A DNA stretch of 64,000 nucleotides from JBNKHH01 sp050290245 (GCA_050290245.1 JBNKHH010000020.1:1-64000); one strand, 5' to 3'; shown: positions 6,702 to 15,494, counted from the stretch's first letter. Notes: generated from the letters alone by a model not told the origin. Translations and numbers: made by a program.

Positions 6702-8197
6702 TTCTTCTTTCCGAACCCGCTGAGGCCAGGGGGCAGTTGTGCTCCACCGCCGAGACCCGGTAGGCCGCCGCCGGGCATCTGGCCCATCTGTTTTTGTGCT
6801 GCTTCGATCTCGGCCTGGGAGGGCATTCCGCCCGCGGGCATTCCGCCCTTGCCCCCGAACATGCCGCCAAGCTGGCGCATCATGCCTTTTTTGCCCATTT
6901 TGCCGACCTTCTTCATCATGTCGGACATCTGGCGGTGCATCTTGATCAGCTTATTGAGGTCGGACACTTCCATGCCGGCACCCGCCGCGATGCGTTTCTT
7001 GCGGCTGGCCTGGAGGATTTGCGGGTTGGCTCGTTCGCGCTTGGTCATCGAGTTGATCAGGGCGATCTGCTGCTTGAGCACCTTGTCGTCAAAGCCGCCT
7101 TCGGCCATCTGGGCCTTCATCTTGCCCATGCCGGGCAGCATTCCCATGATGCCTTCCATGCCGCCCATCTTGAGCATCTGCTCGAGCTGGCCTTTCAGGT
7201 CGTTCATGTTGAACTGACCCTTCTGGAAGCGCTTCATCATGCGCTCGGCCTGTTCGGCCTCAAGCGTTTCCTGGGCCTTTTCGACCAGCGCCACGATGTC
7301 GCCCATGCCGAGAATTCGGCCGGCGATCCGGTCCGGCTCGAACGTCTCGATGGCGTCCATCTTCTCGCCGAGGCCGACGAAACGGATCGGTTTGCCGGTG
7401 ATGGCGCGCATGGACAGAGCCGCACCGCCGCGGCCGTCGCCGTCCATCCGGGTCAGGACAACGCCGGTGACGCCGATCTTGTCGTCGAATTCTGTCGCGA
7501 CATTGACGGCGTCCTGGCCGGTAAGACCGTCAACGACAAGGAGGGTTTCGCGGGGCTGGGCCACGTCGCGAACGGCGGCAGCCTGTGCGATCAGCTCCTG
7601 GTCGATGTGCAGGCGGCCCGCCGTGTCGAGCATATAGACGTCATAACCGCCCAAGCTCGCCTGGGTCTTGGCGCGCCTCGCAATGGCGACGGGGTCTTCG
7701 CCCTTGACGATAGGCAGAGTGTCTACGCCGATCTGGGTGCCGAGGATGGCGAGCTGTTCCATCGCGGCAGGGCGGTTGGTGTCGAGCGATGCCATCAGGA
7801 CGCGCTTGCCGTCGCGTTCCTTCAGGCGCTTGGCCAGCTTGGCGGTGGTGGTCGTCTTGCCCGAGCCTTGCAGGCCGACCATCAGGATCGGCGCGGGCGG
7901 GTTGTCGATCTTGAGGGCGCCGGGATCACTGTCGCCGGTCAGGACGTGGACCAGTTCGTCGTGGACGATCTTGACCACCTGCTGGCCCGGCGTCACCGAT
8001 TTGGTGACTGCCTGACCGGTGGCCTTGTCCTGCACAGCCTTGACGAAATCACGGGCGACCGGCAGCGAGACGTCGGCTTCCAAGAGCGCCACGCGGACCT
8101 CCCGGAGCGCCGTCTTGACGTCGTCCTCGGACAAAGCGCCCTGCTTTGTCAGCCGGTCGAAAACGCCAGAGAGCCGTTCTGACAGATTCTCGAACAT
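6698..8197 (-). CDS. ffh: Signal recognition particle protein Ffh
   Basis: GTPase subunit of the signal recognition particle, which binds 4.5S RNA and signal sequences and delivers ribosomes to FtsY at the membrane. The 499 aa show the N domain (residues 1-90), the G domain with P-loop GLQGSGKTTTTAKLA (about 108-122), the DTAGRL and TRMDGDGRGG motifs, and a long methionine-rich M domain (MMKRFQKGQFNMNDL, GGMEGIMGMLPGMGKMK, and the RNA-binding SKKRIAAGAGM-type segment). The C-terminus is Gly/Met/Pro-rich. It is the promoter-proximal gene of the operon running to rimM. The 4.5S RNA gene itself was not seen in the window. Confidence 0.97.
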   Translation of the reverse strand: MFENLSERLSGVFDRLTKQGALSEDDVKTALREVRVALLEADVSLPVARDFVKAVQDKATGQAVTKSVTPGQQVVKIVHDELVHVLTGDSDPGALKIDNPPAPILMVGLQGSGKTTTTAKLAKRLKERDGKRVLMASLDTNRPAAMEQLAILGTQIGVDTLPIVKGEDPVAIARRAKTQASLGGYDVYMLDTAGRLHIDQELIAQAAAVRDVAQPRETLLVVDGLTGQDAVNVATEFDDKIGVTGVVLTRMDGDGRGGAALSMRAITGKPIRFVGLGEKMDAIETFEPDRIAGRILGMGDIVALVEKAQETLEAEQAERMMKRFQKGQFNMNDLKGQLEQMLKMGGMEGIMGMLPGMGKMKAQMAEGGFDDKVLKQQIALINSMTKRERANPQILQASRKKRIAAGAGMEVSDLNKLIKMHRQMSDMMKKVGKMGKKGMMRQLGGMFGGKGGMPAGGMPSQAEIEAAQKQMGQMPGGGLPGLGGGAQLPPGLSGFGKKK

Positions 8198-8463
8198 CTC
8201 AAAGGCTCCTTTCGCCCGTTGCCACTTGGCCGGAGATAATCACCGACCGCCAAAACGCCAAACGCCCCCATGGGCGCAACGCGCTGATGGGGGGCGATCC
8301 CGCTTAAGGCGGGACCGGGAGAAAACGGACTCCCGGAAAGCAGGCGGGGAATAGGCCCTATACGGGGTGAGTGTCAAGCATTTAGGGCCTGCAACCGGAT
8401 CGCGCGGCTTGCACCCAGCTCCGCATAGGTTCTTATGTCGATATTGTCAGCCGGAGCCGCCAC
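8198..8463. other. Divergent promoter region between ffh and an EamA transporter
   Basis: 266 bases without an ORF of note. It holds the ffh ribosome binding site and several short inverted repeats: TCCCGC...GCGGGA near 8299-8316 and AGGCCCT...AGGGCCT spanning about 8353-8391. No SRP RNA-like GGUC...GGAAGCAGCC loop was found here. No promoter could be assigned with confidence. Confidence 0.4.
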
Positions 8464-9375
8464 GTGATCCCTTCCGCCCCAATTCCGCCCGCCACGGACA
8501 ACAGAGGCGCTGTCCACAGTGGCAAGGGACTTTTCCTTATGGCGCTGGGCATGTTCCTGTTCGCGGCCGTCGATGCACAGGCCAAGTTCCTGACCCAGAC
8601 CCTGCATCCGGTCCAGATCGTCTGGACCCGCCAACTGGGTCTGCTTGCCGCGACAATCGTCCTGCTTGCCCTGAATGGGCGATCGCTTTTTGAGACGCGC
8701 CGGCCGGGGCTGCAAATCGCCAGGGGCGCCTGTGCGGCTGCGTCGGCCACCATCTTTATCACTGCCGTCAGCTTCGTGCCTCTTGCCGACGCGGTGGCGA
8801 TCAGTTTCGTGGCACCTTTTATCGTGACGCTGATGGCGGCTTTTGTGCTGCGCGAGCCGGTCGGTTTGCGCCGTTGGCTGGCGGTGGCGGCTGGATTCCT
8901 GGGGACGCTGGTGGTGATCCGCCCGGGCCTTGGTGTGATGCACCCCGCCGCGCTCTTGGTGATTGTTGCTGCGGCCTTGTTCTCGCTGCGCCAGATCCTG
9001 TCGCGGGTCCTGGCGCGCGACGACAGGACGGGCACTACGGTCGCCTATACAGCCCTTGTCGGCAGCGCAGTTCTCACGGTGCCTCTGCCCTTTGTCTGGG
9101 TCTGGCCCGCGACCGGGACGGAAATCGCCCTGTGCTTTGGCATCGCCATCCTGGCCGCCGCTGCCGAGCTTTGCGTCATCAGGGCGCTGGAAACGGCCCT
9201 GGCCGTGGTCGTGGCGCCCGTGCAGTACACGCTGATCGTCTGGGCGACGTTTTACGGTTTTCTGGTCTTTGGACAGTTCCCCGATTTCTGGACCTGGGTC
9301 GGCACGGCGATCATCGTGGCTACAGGGGTCTACACGCTAAGACGGGAATATCTGTCCAGCCGCCGTGCGGCCTGA
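8464..9375 (+). CDS. EamA/DMT family inner-membrane transporter, first copy
   Basis: A 303 aa drug/metabolite transporter superfamily protein with ten predicted membrane segments in two EamA repeats (first repeat about residues 20-150, second about 165-295). Typical features are the early GMFLFAAVDAQAKFL helix, the 'PLADAVAISFVAPFIVTLMAAF' helix pair with REPVGLRRWLAV after it, and the matching second-half helix near AVVVAPVQYTLIVWATFYGF. The start is a GTG at 8464. The solute is unknown; related proteins export amino acids, metabolites or riboflavin. It stands alone on the plus strand, divergent from ffh. Confidence 0.85.
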   Translation: MIPSAPIPPATDNRGAVHSGKGLFLMALGMFLFAAVDAQAKFLTQTLHPVQIVWTRQLGLLAATIVLLALNGRSLFETRRPGLQIARGACAAASATIFITAVSFVPLADAVAISFVAPFIVTLMAAFVLREPVGLRRWLAVAAGFLGTLVVIRPGLGVMHPAALLVIVAAALFSLRQILSRVLARDDRTGTTVAYTALVGSAVLTVPLPFVWVWPATGTEIALCFGIAILAAAAELCVIRALETALAVVVAPVQYTLIVWATFYGFLVFGQFPDFWTWVGTAIIVATGVYTLRREYLSSRRAA

Positions 9376-9538
9376 AGATTCCGGGAATCGCCGAATTCCG
9401 CGAAAACCAAGCAAATCAGCGCCCATACCGATGGTTTTGTTTTGGCCGACTGAAACCCTTTGCCAATATCCTGCGCCGCTTTTTCGCCGCAATTTTTCAT
9501 TCAGTTCTGACATGCATTCTGACCAAGGAGTCGCCCAA

Positions 9539-9820
9539 ATGGGCGACAAGACGACCGAAACCACCGAATTTCTCACCCGCCGCCGTGCGCTTGGCGTCGC
9601 GGCCCTCGCTGTCGGCGCTTACGCTGCCCCCGCCTTTACCACCGTGAGCGTGGCGCAGGCCAGCAGCGGCAGTTCCGGTTCCGATGATTCATCGGATTCC
9701 AGCAGCTCTTCCAGCTCCGATGACTCCTCATTGTCCAACTCCTCCTCGAGCTCTGACGATTCAGCGTCCAGCAGCGTCTGCTCGTCGCCGTCTTCGGCCG
9801 ATTGCACCGCCAGCAACTGA
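9539..9820 (+). CDS. Exported Ser/Asp-rich small protein (candidate modification substrate)
   Basis: A 93 aa protein starting at ATG 9539 behind a good AAGGAG site (9525-9530). The N-terminus TTEFLTRRRALGVAALAVGA looks like a twin-arginine-type signal (TRRRALG) with a cleavage candidate near SVAQA. Nearly all the mature part is serine and aspartate in runs, followed by a tail with two cysteines (SSVCSSPSSADCTASN). Longer upstream readings in the same frame lack a ribosome site. It is followed by a strong hairpin and then an HprK-like kinase gene, the layout expected of a peptide substrate plus its modifying enzyme. I know no named family; the substrate role is inference. Confidence 0.65.
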   Translation: MGDKTTETTEFLTRRRALGVAALAVGAYAAPAFTTVSVAQASSGSSGSDDSSDSSSSSSSDDSSLSNSSSSSDDSASSSVCSSPSSADCTASN

Positions 9821-9838
9821 GACGCGTAATCGCTTCAA

Positions 9839-9865
9839 GGGCCGTTCCGCTATTGCGGACGGCCC
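9839..9865 (+). terminator. Intercistronic hairpin after the Ser-rich gene
   Basis: Stem GGGCCG-T-TCCGC / GCGGA-CGGCCC with a TATT loop and a single bulged T, about 11 base pairs. The following bases (ATTATACTTG) are only partly T-rich, so readthrough is expected. Such a hairpin would stabilise or limit the upstream transcript and give more of the small protein than of the kinase. Confidence 0.6.
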
Positions 9866-9880
9866 ATTATACTTGCGGCC

Positions 9881-10678
9881 GTGGCGCAGTTGCTGAATTT
9901 CCAGGACATTGACGCGCCAGTCGCGGTGGATGGCGACGCGGCGCTCTTGCGGATGGTGCCGCGCATCCTGCCGGGCTGGCCATATGAGACCCTGGACCAG
10001 GCGGATACCGAGCCGTTCTTCACCATCACGGGACAAGGCCCGGAGGGCTATCACTGTACGAGCCACATCACAGGCGTGCCGACGCGCAAGCTCGACACGG
10101 TGGACGCCATCTGCGACGTGGTCGCTGCCATGTCCTACGGCCTTGTTGCCAGCCGGTCCCGCTTTCTGTGCTTGCACGCAGCGGCGATCGAGATCGGCGG
10201 CCGTCTCATCGTCGTTCCAAGTACGTGGCGGGCCGGTAAAAGCACTCTGACCGCAGCCCTGGCCCACGACGGCCATGGGGTGTTCACCGACGATGCTCTG
10301 CCCGTGACGCGGGACGCGAACGGCCGCCTCATGGGGCGCGCCTCGGGGATTTGTCCGCGTGTGCGGTTGCCCTTCCCGGAGATGCCCGGCGCAGAGCTTG
10401 GCGACTGGGTCGCCCGGAATCCTGGCCCGGCGAACGAGCGCTACAAATACCTGTGCGTGCCGGAGCTTCCCACGGGTGGCCACCTCGAGCCTCTGGGCGC
10501 CATCGTGATGCTTGAGCGCACGCCCGATCAAGCGCCTGCCCTCACGCCGGTAGATCCCGAAACGGCCATGGACAGCCTGCTGTTTCAGAACTTTACCCGC
10601 GAAGTGCATTCCGCCATGGCCCGGATCGGAGAAGCGCTGTACCTCGCAGACCCGAGGGCGGCCGCATCCACAGGCTGA
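9881..10678 (+). CDS. HprK-like kinase domain protein, frame interrupted in its PqqD-like C-terminus
   Basis: A 265 aa ORF (GTG start) resembling the HPr-kinase-related proteins that accompany peptide-modification loci. Residues 96-120 give the strand CLHAAAIEIGGRLIVVP and a P-loop-like PSTWRAGKST (113-122); the first glycine of a canonical GxxxxGKS is missing. FTDD (135-138) fits the Walker B-like acidic pair. The kinase-like part ends near SLLFQNFTRE; the ORF then enters RIGEALYLADP, which is the first strand of a PqqD fold, and loses frame there, stopping at 10676-10678. The PqqD sequence resumes one frame over (see next entry). No strong ribosome site precedes the GTG, so the true start is uncertain. 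Confidence 0.6.
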   Translation: MAQLLNFQDIDAPVAVDGDAALLRMVPRILPGWPYETLDQADTEPFFTITGQGPEGYHCTSHITGVPTRKLDTVDAICDVVAAMSYGLVASRSRFLCLHAAAIEIGGRLIVVPSTWRAGKSTLTAALAHDGHGVFTDDALPVTRDANGRLMGRASGICPRVRLPFPEMPGAELGDWVARNPGPANERYKYLCVPELPTGGHLEPLGAIVMLERTPDQAPALTPVDPETAMDSLLFQNFTREVHSAMARIGEALYLADPRAAASTG

Positions 10679-10848
10679 ACCCGGTGTCCGGCGCCATCTG
10701 GGCCATGCTGGAAATGCCCAGTTCGGCCTGCGAGATCCGCGATGTATTGGCGGAGGCCTTTCCCGACACAGATCGCGCCAGGATCGAAAACGATGTGGTC
10801 GGATTCGTGACCCGGCTTGGCAGAGCGGGGCTGATCGCACCTGCCTGA
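10616..10848 (+). pseudogene. PqqD-like domain split by a one-base frameshift
   Basis: In the kinase frame the sequence from ATG 10616 reads MARIGEALYLADP; from about 10651 the other frame reads EGGRIHRLNPVSGAIWAMLE and continues through EIRDVLAEAFPD to AGLIAPA, stopping at TGA 10846-10848. Joined, this is a classic PqqD-type peptide-binding domain (yDPegGRihRLNPvsaaIWaml). The join needs one extra C in the run GACCCGAG (10649-10656). Either a base was lost in the genome, the assembly has an error, or the frame is recoded. Whether the intact gene was one kinase-PqqD fusion or a separate PqqD gene starting near 10616 cannot be decided here. Confidence 0.65.
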
Positions 10849-10924
10849 GCCGCGCGAGAAACCTGGCGGCTTTATCTTGCATTAAATACGCATCGCGCCG
10901 CGGCACCGGACCGCAGCGACAACC

Positions 10925-11905
10925 TCAATAGGGCGCGATGGTATAGCCAGCACGCTCAAGGCTGCGCAAAACGCCTGATTCTCCCGACAGGTGGCCGGCC
11001 CCCACGGCGATGACTGCATCCTTGCCGTCGACCTGTTCGATGATCTTCGGTTCCCAGGACTGGTTGCGCCCGATCAGGAGGCTCTGATTCACCTCTTCGA
11101 ACATCGCCTCGCCGTCTTCGACGCCCGCCTGTGCGATCTGGATGCGGGAGAACTCCCAGGCCTCGCGGGAGCGGCCATCGAAATAAGCCTCGATCAGGGT
11201 CGATGTCGCGGCATCGCCTTCGGACTGGGTTCCCAGTGTGACCCGCAGGCCAGTGAGTTGATCTTCGATGGATTCGTCGGAAAACAGCTTCAGCACCGCC
11301 TTGGTGTCGTCCAGCGTGCCGATGGGGACGCCGGCCTGAAGGGCGATGTTTTCCAGCCGCCGGTCCAGACCCTTTTCACCCGATTGCACCGAGCTGATCG
11401 CGCATGGCGGGATCGCCAGGGTCATCGACAGGTACCAGGGCTGAAATTTGGCGGCGAGAAAGCCGGGCACCCCGATTGCCGCCAGCCGTTCGGTCACCTC
11501 GGCCCATTCCTCTTCGCTCAGCAGGTCTATCAGAGTCGGCCCCTCGGTGATAAAGAACATCTCCGGCTCGGTGGCGGCAAGGGTCTGGACCTCTGCTTCG
11601 TCCTCGGCCGAAGCTTCGATTACCAGGAGGTCGGCCGAGGTCACGTCGTCGCGCAGGCCTTCGATGATAGGATCGAGGCGCGGGTCAGGCAGGTGGATGG
11701 TGCCCACCACGGTCACCTCGCTGTCGCCTTTGGTGGCGCGGAACCGATTTCCGGTGGCATAGGGGTGGATTGCCACCAGTTCATCCAGCCGGGCCCGGTC
11801 TTCGGGGCCGAGTTCGCTGATCAGGTCGCGGGTGCCACAGGTCTGTGCCTGGGTAGCCGTGCCAAGAAATATCAGGAAAATGCCAGCTAACGCCTTGCGT
11901 ACCAT
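10925..11905 (-). CDS. TraB/GumN family protein, exported
   Basis: A 326 aa protein with a signal peptide (MVRKALAGIFLIFLGTATQAQ) placing it in the periplasm. The family (TraB/PrgY/GumN) has a Tiki-like, EreA/ChaN-type fold and is proposed to be a metal-dependent protease or hydrolase. Diagnostic segments are VTVVGTIHLPDPR (the GTxH motif, about residues 65-77), the glutamate region LLVIEASAED, and the C-terminal DAVIAVGAGHLSGESGVLRSLERAGY (GxGHL). It is transcribed away from groES and shares the intergenic region with the groES promoter. Actual substrate unknown. Confidence 0.85.
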   Translation of the reverse strand: MVRKALAGIFLIFLGTATQAQTCGTRDLISELGPEDRARLDELVAIHPYATGNRFRATKGDSEVTVVGTIHLPDPRLDPIIEGLRDDVTSADLLVIEASAEDEAEVQTLAATEPEMFFITEGPTLIDLLSEEEWAEVTERLAAIGVPGFLAAKFQPWYLSMTLAIPPCAISSVQSGEKGLDRRLENIALQAGVPIGTLDDTKAVLKLFSDESIEDQLTGLRVTLGTQSEGDAATSTLIEAYFDGRSREAWEFSRIQIAQAGVEDGEAMFEEVNQSLLIGRNQSWEPKIIEQVDGKDAVIAVGAGHLSGESGVLRSLERAGYTIAPY

Positions 11906-11987
11906 GTAAACACCCTTTTATCAGTTACCGCCATATTTACGCGTTTCAGGCCCGAAAAAAAGGTCCGAAAAATTCTGGGCGTTTCGG

Positions 11988-12016
11988 TTGACAGCTTCGT
12001 GAGCATTCCTTATCTC
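11988..12016 (+). promoter_or_regulatory. Sigma-70 type promoter of groESL
   Basis: A perfect -35 hexamer TTGACA (11988-11993) and TATCTC as -10 (12011-12016), spaced by 17 bases. Transcription would start about 12023, immediately before the CIRCE operator, so the repressor would sit on the start site. This is the usual alphaproteobacterial layout. Confidence 0.75.
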
Positions 12017-12023
12017 CAGCCCG

Positions 12024-12050
12024 TTAGCACTCACCCCGAGTGAGTGCTAA
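12024..12050 (+). promoter_or_regulatory. CIRCE operator (HrcA-binding site)
   Basis: Perfect consensus inverted repeat: TTAGCACTC (12024-12032), 9-base spacer, GAGTGCTAA (12042-12050). HrcA repressor binds CIRCE when GroEL is available and is released on heat stress. The element lies between the promoter and the groES ribosome site (AAGGAG), in the 5' leader. Confidence 0.97.
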
Positions 12051-12083
12051 AAGGGAGTAAACTGAACCAAGGAGCGTTCAAAT

Positions 12084-12371
12084 ATGGCTTTCACACCGCT
12101 TCACGATCGCGTTGTTGTTCGCCGCGTGGAAGGCGACGAAAAGACCAAAGGCGGTCTGATCATCCCCGACAACGCCAAGGAAAAGCCCGCCGAGGGCGAA
12201 GTCGTTGCAGTTGGCGCAGGCGCCCGTGACGATGACGGCGATCGCATTGCGATGGACGTCAAGGCCGGCGACCGGATCCTGTTCGGCAAATGGTCGGGCA
12301 CTGAGATCACGCTGGACGGCGAAGAACTGCTGATCATGAAGGAAAGCGACATCCTGGGCGTCATCGCCTGA
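12084..12371 (+). CDS. groES: Co-chaperonin GroES
   Basis: Heptameric lid of the GroEL folding chamber, cytoplasmic, 95 aa as usual. It starts FTPLHDRVVVRRVEGDEKTKGGLIIPDNAKEKPAEG (shown in parts: LHDRVVVRR, mobile loop EKTKGGLIIPD at about 19-29) and ends ELLIMKESDILGVIA, which matches the canonical C-terminus. An AAGGAG site precedes ATG 12084. It is cotranscribed with groEL 50 bases downstream and is controlled by the CIRCE operator and promoter just upstream. Confidence 0.98.
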   Translation: MAFTPLHDRVVVRRVEGDEKTKGGLIIPDNAKEKPAEGEVVAVGAGARDDDGDRIAMDVKAGDRILFGKWSGTEITLDGEELLIMKESDILGVIA

Positions 12372-12421
12372 TCTCGTCTTTTCGACTTCACTGAAACATA
12401 CATTTATCAGGAGCACGAAAC

Positions 12422-14071
<1,650 letters not shown>

Positions 14072-14073
14072 GT

Positions 14074-14107
14074 AACTTTTGCCCCGGACCTGTCCGGGGC
14101 AAAAGTT
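14074..14107 (+). terminator. Long hairpin directly after groEL
   Basis: 15 bp perfect stem (14074-14088 with 14093-14107) and a 4-base loop, beginning 3 bases after the groEL stop. The stem starts with AACTTTT and ends AAAAGTT, so a U-run lies inside the stem; it may work as a terminator or mainly protect the 3' end. A second hairpin TGTTTGCT/AGCAAACA follows at 14125-14141. Confidence 0.6.
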
Positions 14108-14161
14108 GCGCACCGCGGCAGGCCTGTTTGCTCAGCAAACATGCCGAAAGCGGGAAGTACA

Positions 14162-14186
14162 GGGGCGCTTTCGGGCGCCCCTTTTT
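14162..14186 (+). terminator. Intrinsic terminator of groESL
   Basis: GGGGCGC (14162-14168), 6-base loop, GCGCCCC (14175-14181), then TTTTT (14182-14186). This is a textbook Rho-independent terminator and should end the groESL transcript. Confidence 0.88.
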
Positions 14187-14199
14187 CGTGCCCCGTTTC

Positions 14200-14253
14200 A
14201 GGGGCTGTGCCCCTCGCTCCTTCCGAGCTCACCCCGGGATACTTTTTCCAAGA
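14200..14253 (+). repeat. Intergenic 3'-end repeat, copy A
   Basis: Short GC hairpin AGGGGC-TGT-GCCCCT (14200-14214) followed after a GC-rich stretch by the core CCCCGGGATACTTTTT (14232-14247). The same layout recurs at 20441-20505 (plus) and 20621-20670 (minus). Each copy lies just 3' of a gene on its own strand, here groEL, so the family is a candidate transcript-end element. Confidence 0.55.
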
Positions 14254-14258
14254 CGAAG

Positions 14259-14684
14259 TCAGTGAGTGTCGTTGGCGATGTCCTTGCCGCGCAGGAGTTC
14301 GCGGGAAGTCACGTTTTCCGTGGCAAAGGCGTGCCTTAGCACCGCCAGAGGGGCACCGAGATCAAAGTCACGGCAGAGAAACATGTCGAATGCGGCATAG
14401 CCGTGCTCCGGCCAGGTGTGGAGAGCGATGTGGCTTTCGGCCAGGACCGCGACGCCGGTAATGCCTTGGGGCGAGAACTGATGGGTGTGCAGGTGCAGCA
14501 GAGTCGCGCCGCAGGCCGTTATGCAGTCGCACACCGCCTGACGGACGCGAGATTCGTCATCAAGGCCGCTTCCGCCCCGGACGTCGATGATCAGGTGGAT
14601 GCCCGCATAGCTCTGGCCATTGCGGCGGACCAGGTGGTCGCTGCTCTGGCTGGCGTCGTATGTGTCGGGAAAGTCGCTGTCCAT
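14259..14684 (-). CDS. speD: S-adenosylmethionine decarboxylase proenzyme (SpeD, bacterial class)
   Basis: Pyruvoyl enzyme that makes decarboxylated AdoMet for spermidine synthesis. Counting from the ATG at 14684 (141 aa), the self-cleavage site is the AESH motif with the pyruvoyl-forming Ser84, followed by His89 (HTWPE) and Cys104 (MFLC), the residues matching Ser63, His68 and Cys83 of the Thermotoga enzyme. The start is unsure: a TTG at 14729 gives 156 aa but would overlap the neighbouring terminator. No speE-like aminopropyltransferase is in the window. A few lone SpeD homologues act as arginine or ornithine decarboxylases, so the substrate needs testing. Confidence 0.85.
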   Translation of the reverse strand: MDSDFPDTYDASQSSDHLVRRNGQSYAGIHLIIDVRGGSGLDDESRVRQAVCDCITACGATLLHLHTHQFSPQGITGVAVLAESHIALHTWPEHGYAAFDMFLCRDFDLGAPLAVLRHAFATENVTSRELLRGKDIANDTH

Positions 14685-14727
14685 CGTGGCCAGAGACTGG
14701 CCGACGGGCAGGGGCGGGGTCAATGAC

Positions 14728-14755
14728 AAAAGAAAGGGCGGCGCTTTCGCCGCCC
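14728..14755 (-). terminator. Intrinsic terminator of the hsp20-DUF1150 operon
   Basis: Stem GGGCGGCG (14736-14743) with CGCCGCCC (14748-14755) and a 4-base loop. On the minus strand the stem is followed by TTTCTTTT (plus 14728-14735). It begins 26 bases after the DUF1150 stop and lies directly in front of speD. Confidence 0.85.
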
Positions 14756-14781
14756 ATGTGGTTGCGTGCCGCGATGGCTCG

Positions 14782-15009
14782 TCAATGGACGTTGACCGGG
14801 GCCAGGTCGTTTTGGCGTGCCAGGATGAATGCCATCTGGCGGTCCTTCACCAACGCCAGCCGTTCGCCGTTGGCAGAGTGGAGGGCATAGACATGGTCGC
14901 TGCCGCCAGCCTGGTCGCGCACATCCTCGGGCAACTCGGTTACGTCGACGGGGCGGACGTATACCAGCCGATCCTGTTCCAGATTTTCGAAGTTAAACGG
15001 TGTGTTCAT
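14782..15009 (-). CDS. DUF1150 family protein
   Basis: A 75 aa protein of the DUF1150 family, which occurs almost only in alphaproteobacteria next to small heat shock protein genes. It has the typical 'YVRPV...LPEDVRDQAGG...VYALHSANGERLALVKDRQMAFILARQNDL' organisation (two short blocks, VYALHSANGERLALV and RQMAFILARQNDLAPV). It lies 6 bases downstream of hsp20, so the two are co-expressed on heat shock. Function unknown; a role as partner of the small heat shock protein is an inference from the constant linkage. Confidence 0.88.
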   Translation of the reverse strand: MNTPFNFENLEQDRLVYVRPVDVTELPEDVRDQAGGSDHVYALHSANGERLALVKDRQMAFILARQNDLAPVNVH

Positions 15010-15015
15010 AACATT

Positions 15016-15426
15016 TCACCCCTTGTTGATACTGATCGTACGCACGACGCTGTCCGGAACCGACCGGGCGAGATCGATGTGCAGAAGACCATTGGTGAGC
15101 GTTGCGCCTGAGACTTCGACGCCTTCGGCCAGCAGGAAGGTCCGCTGAAACTGGCGGGATGCGATTCCGCGATGCAGGAACGCCCTGTTCTCGTCTTCGG
15201 CCACCTGTCTGCCGCGCACGACAAGCTGGCGGTCCTCGACGGTAATCGAGAGGTCCTCCTCGGCGAACCCGGCCACCGCAAGCGTGATACGATAGGCGTT
15301 TTCGCTCACCTGCTCGATGTTGTAGGGTGGATAGCCGTTCTCGGTCTTCGCGGTGCGCTCGACAAGACGCTCCAACTGGTCGAAGCCAAGAAGAAAGGGG
15401 TGTGTCCCCAGGGTCAGTTTACTCAT
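15016..15426 (-). CDS. Small heat shock protein, Hsp20/IbpA family
   Basis: ATP-independent holdase that binds unfolding proteins in the cytoplasm. The 136 aa carry an alpha-crystallin domain (about residues 30-125): PPYNIEQVSENAYRITLAVA, then DLSITVEDRQLVVRG, the HRGIASRQFQRTF strand and the terminal TLTNGLLHIDL, equivalent to the conserved 'a.l.nGlL.i.l' motif. The C-terminal RTISINKG provides the I-x-I type anchor (ISI). A sigma-32 like promoter at 15495-15523 and a downstream terminator define a two-gene operon with DUF1150. Confidence 0.93.
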   Translation of the reverse strand: MSKLTLGTHPFLLGFDQLERLVERTAKTENGYPPYNIEQVSENAYRITLAVAGFAEEDLSITVEDRQLVVRGRQVAEDENRAFLHRGIASRQFQRTFLLAEGVEVSGATLTNGLLHIDLARSVPDSVVRTISINKG

Positions 15427-15494
15427 GTCTCGTCCTCAGGTCCAAGCGACGATGGGTCGAAGGCCCGATATCGGCGCCTTCATGGTTAAGAAAA

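Noticed and set aside
6794..8182. 462-codon open frame on the plus strand
   Set aside because: Antisense of ffh with no protein-like features; ffh is beyond doubt.
8198..8463. Possible 4.5S (SRP) RNA gene next to ffh
   Set aside because: The GC hairpins there do not contain the conserved SRP RNA loop (GGUC...GGAAGCAGCC), and the region is explained as a divergent promoter.
9655..9800. Ser-codon runs as a CRISPR or DNA-level tandem repeat
   Set aside because: The repetition is in the amino acid composition with mixed serine codons (TCC, AGC, TCG, TCA), not in a fixed DNA unit with spacers.
10684..10848. Independent short PqqD gene starting at GTG 10684
   Set aside because: It would lack the first strand of the fold (LADPEGGRIHRLNP), which is present just upstream across a one-base shift; a frameshift explains the data better.
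9761..10906. 381-codon open frame on the minus strand across the kinase/PqqD locus
   Set aside because: Arg/His/Gly/Pro-rich shadow without motifs; the plus strand has kinase-like and PqqD-like sequence, even though broken.
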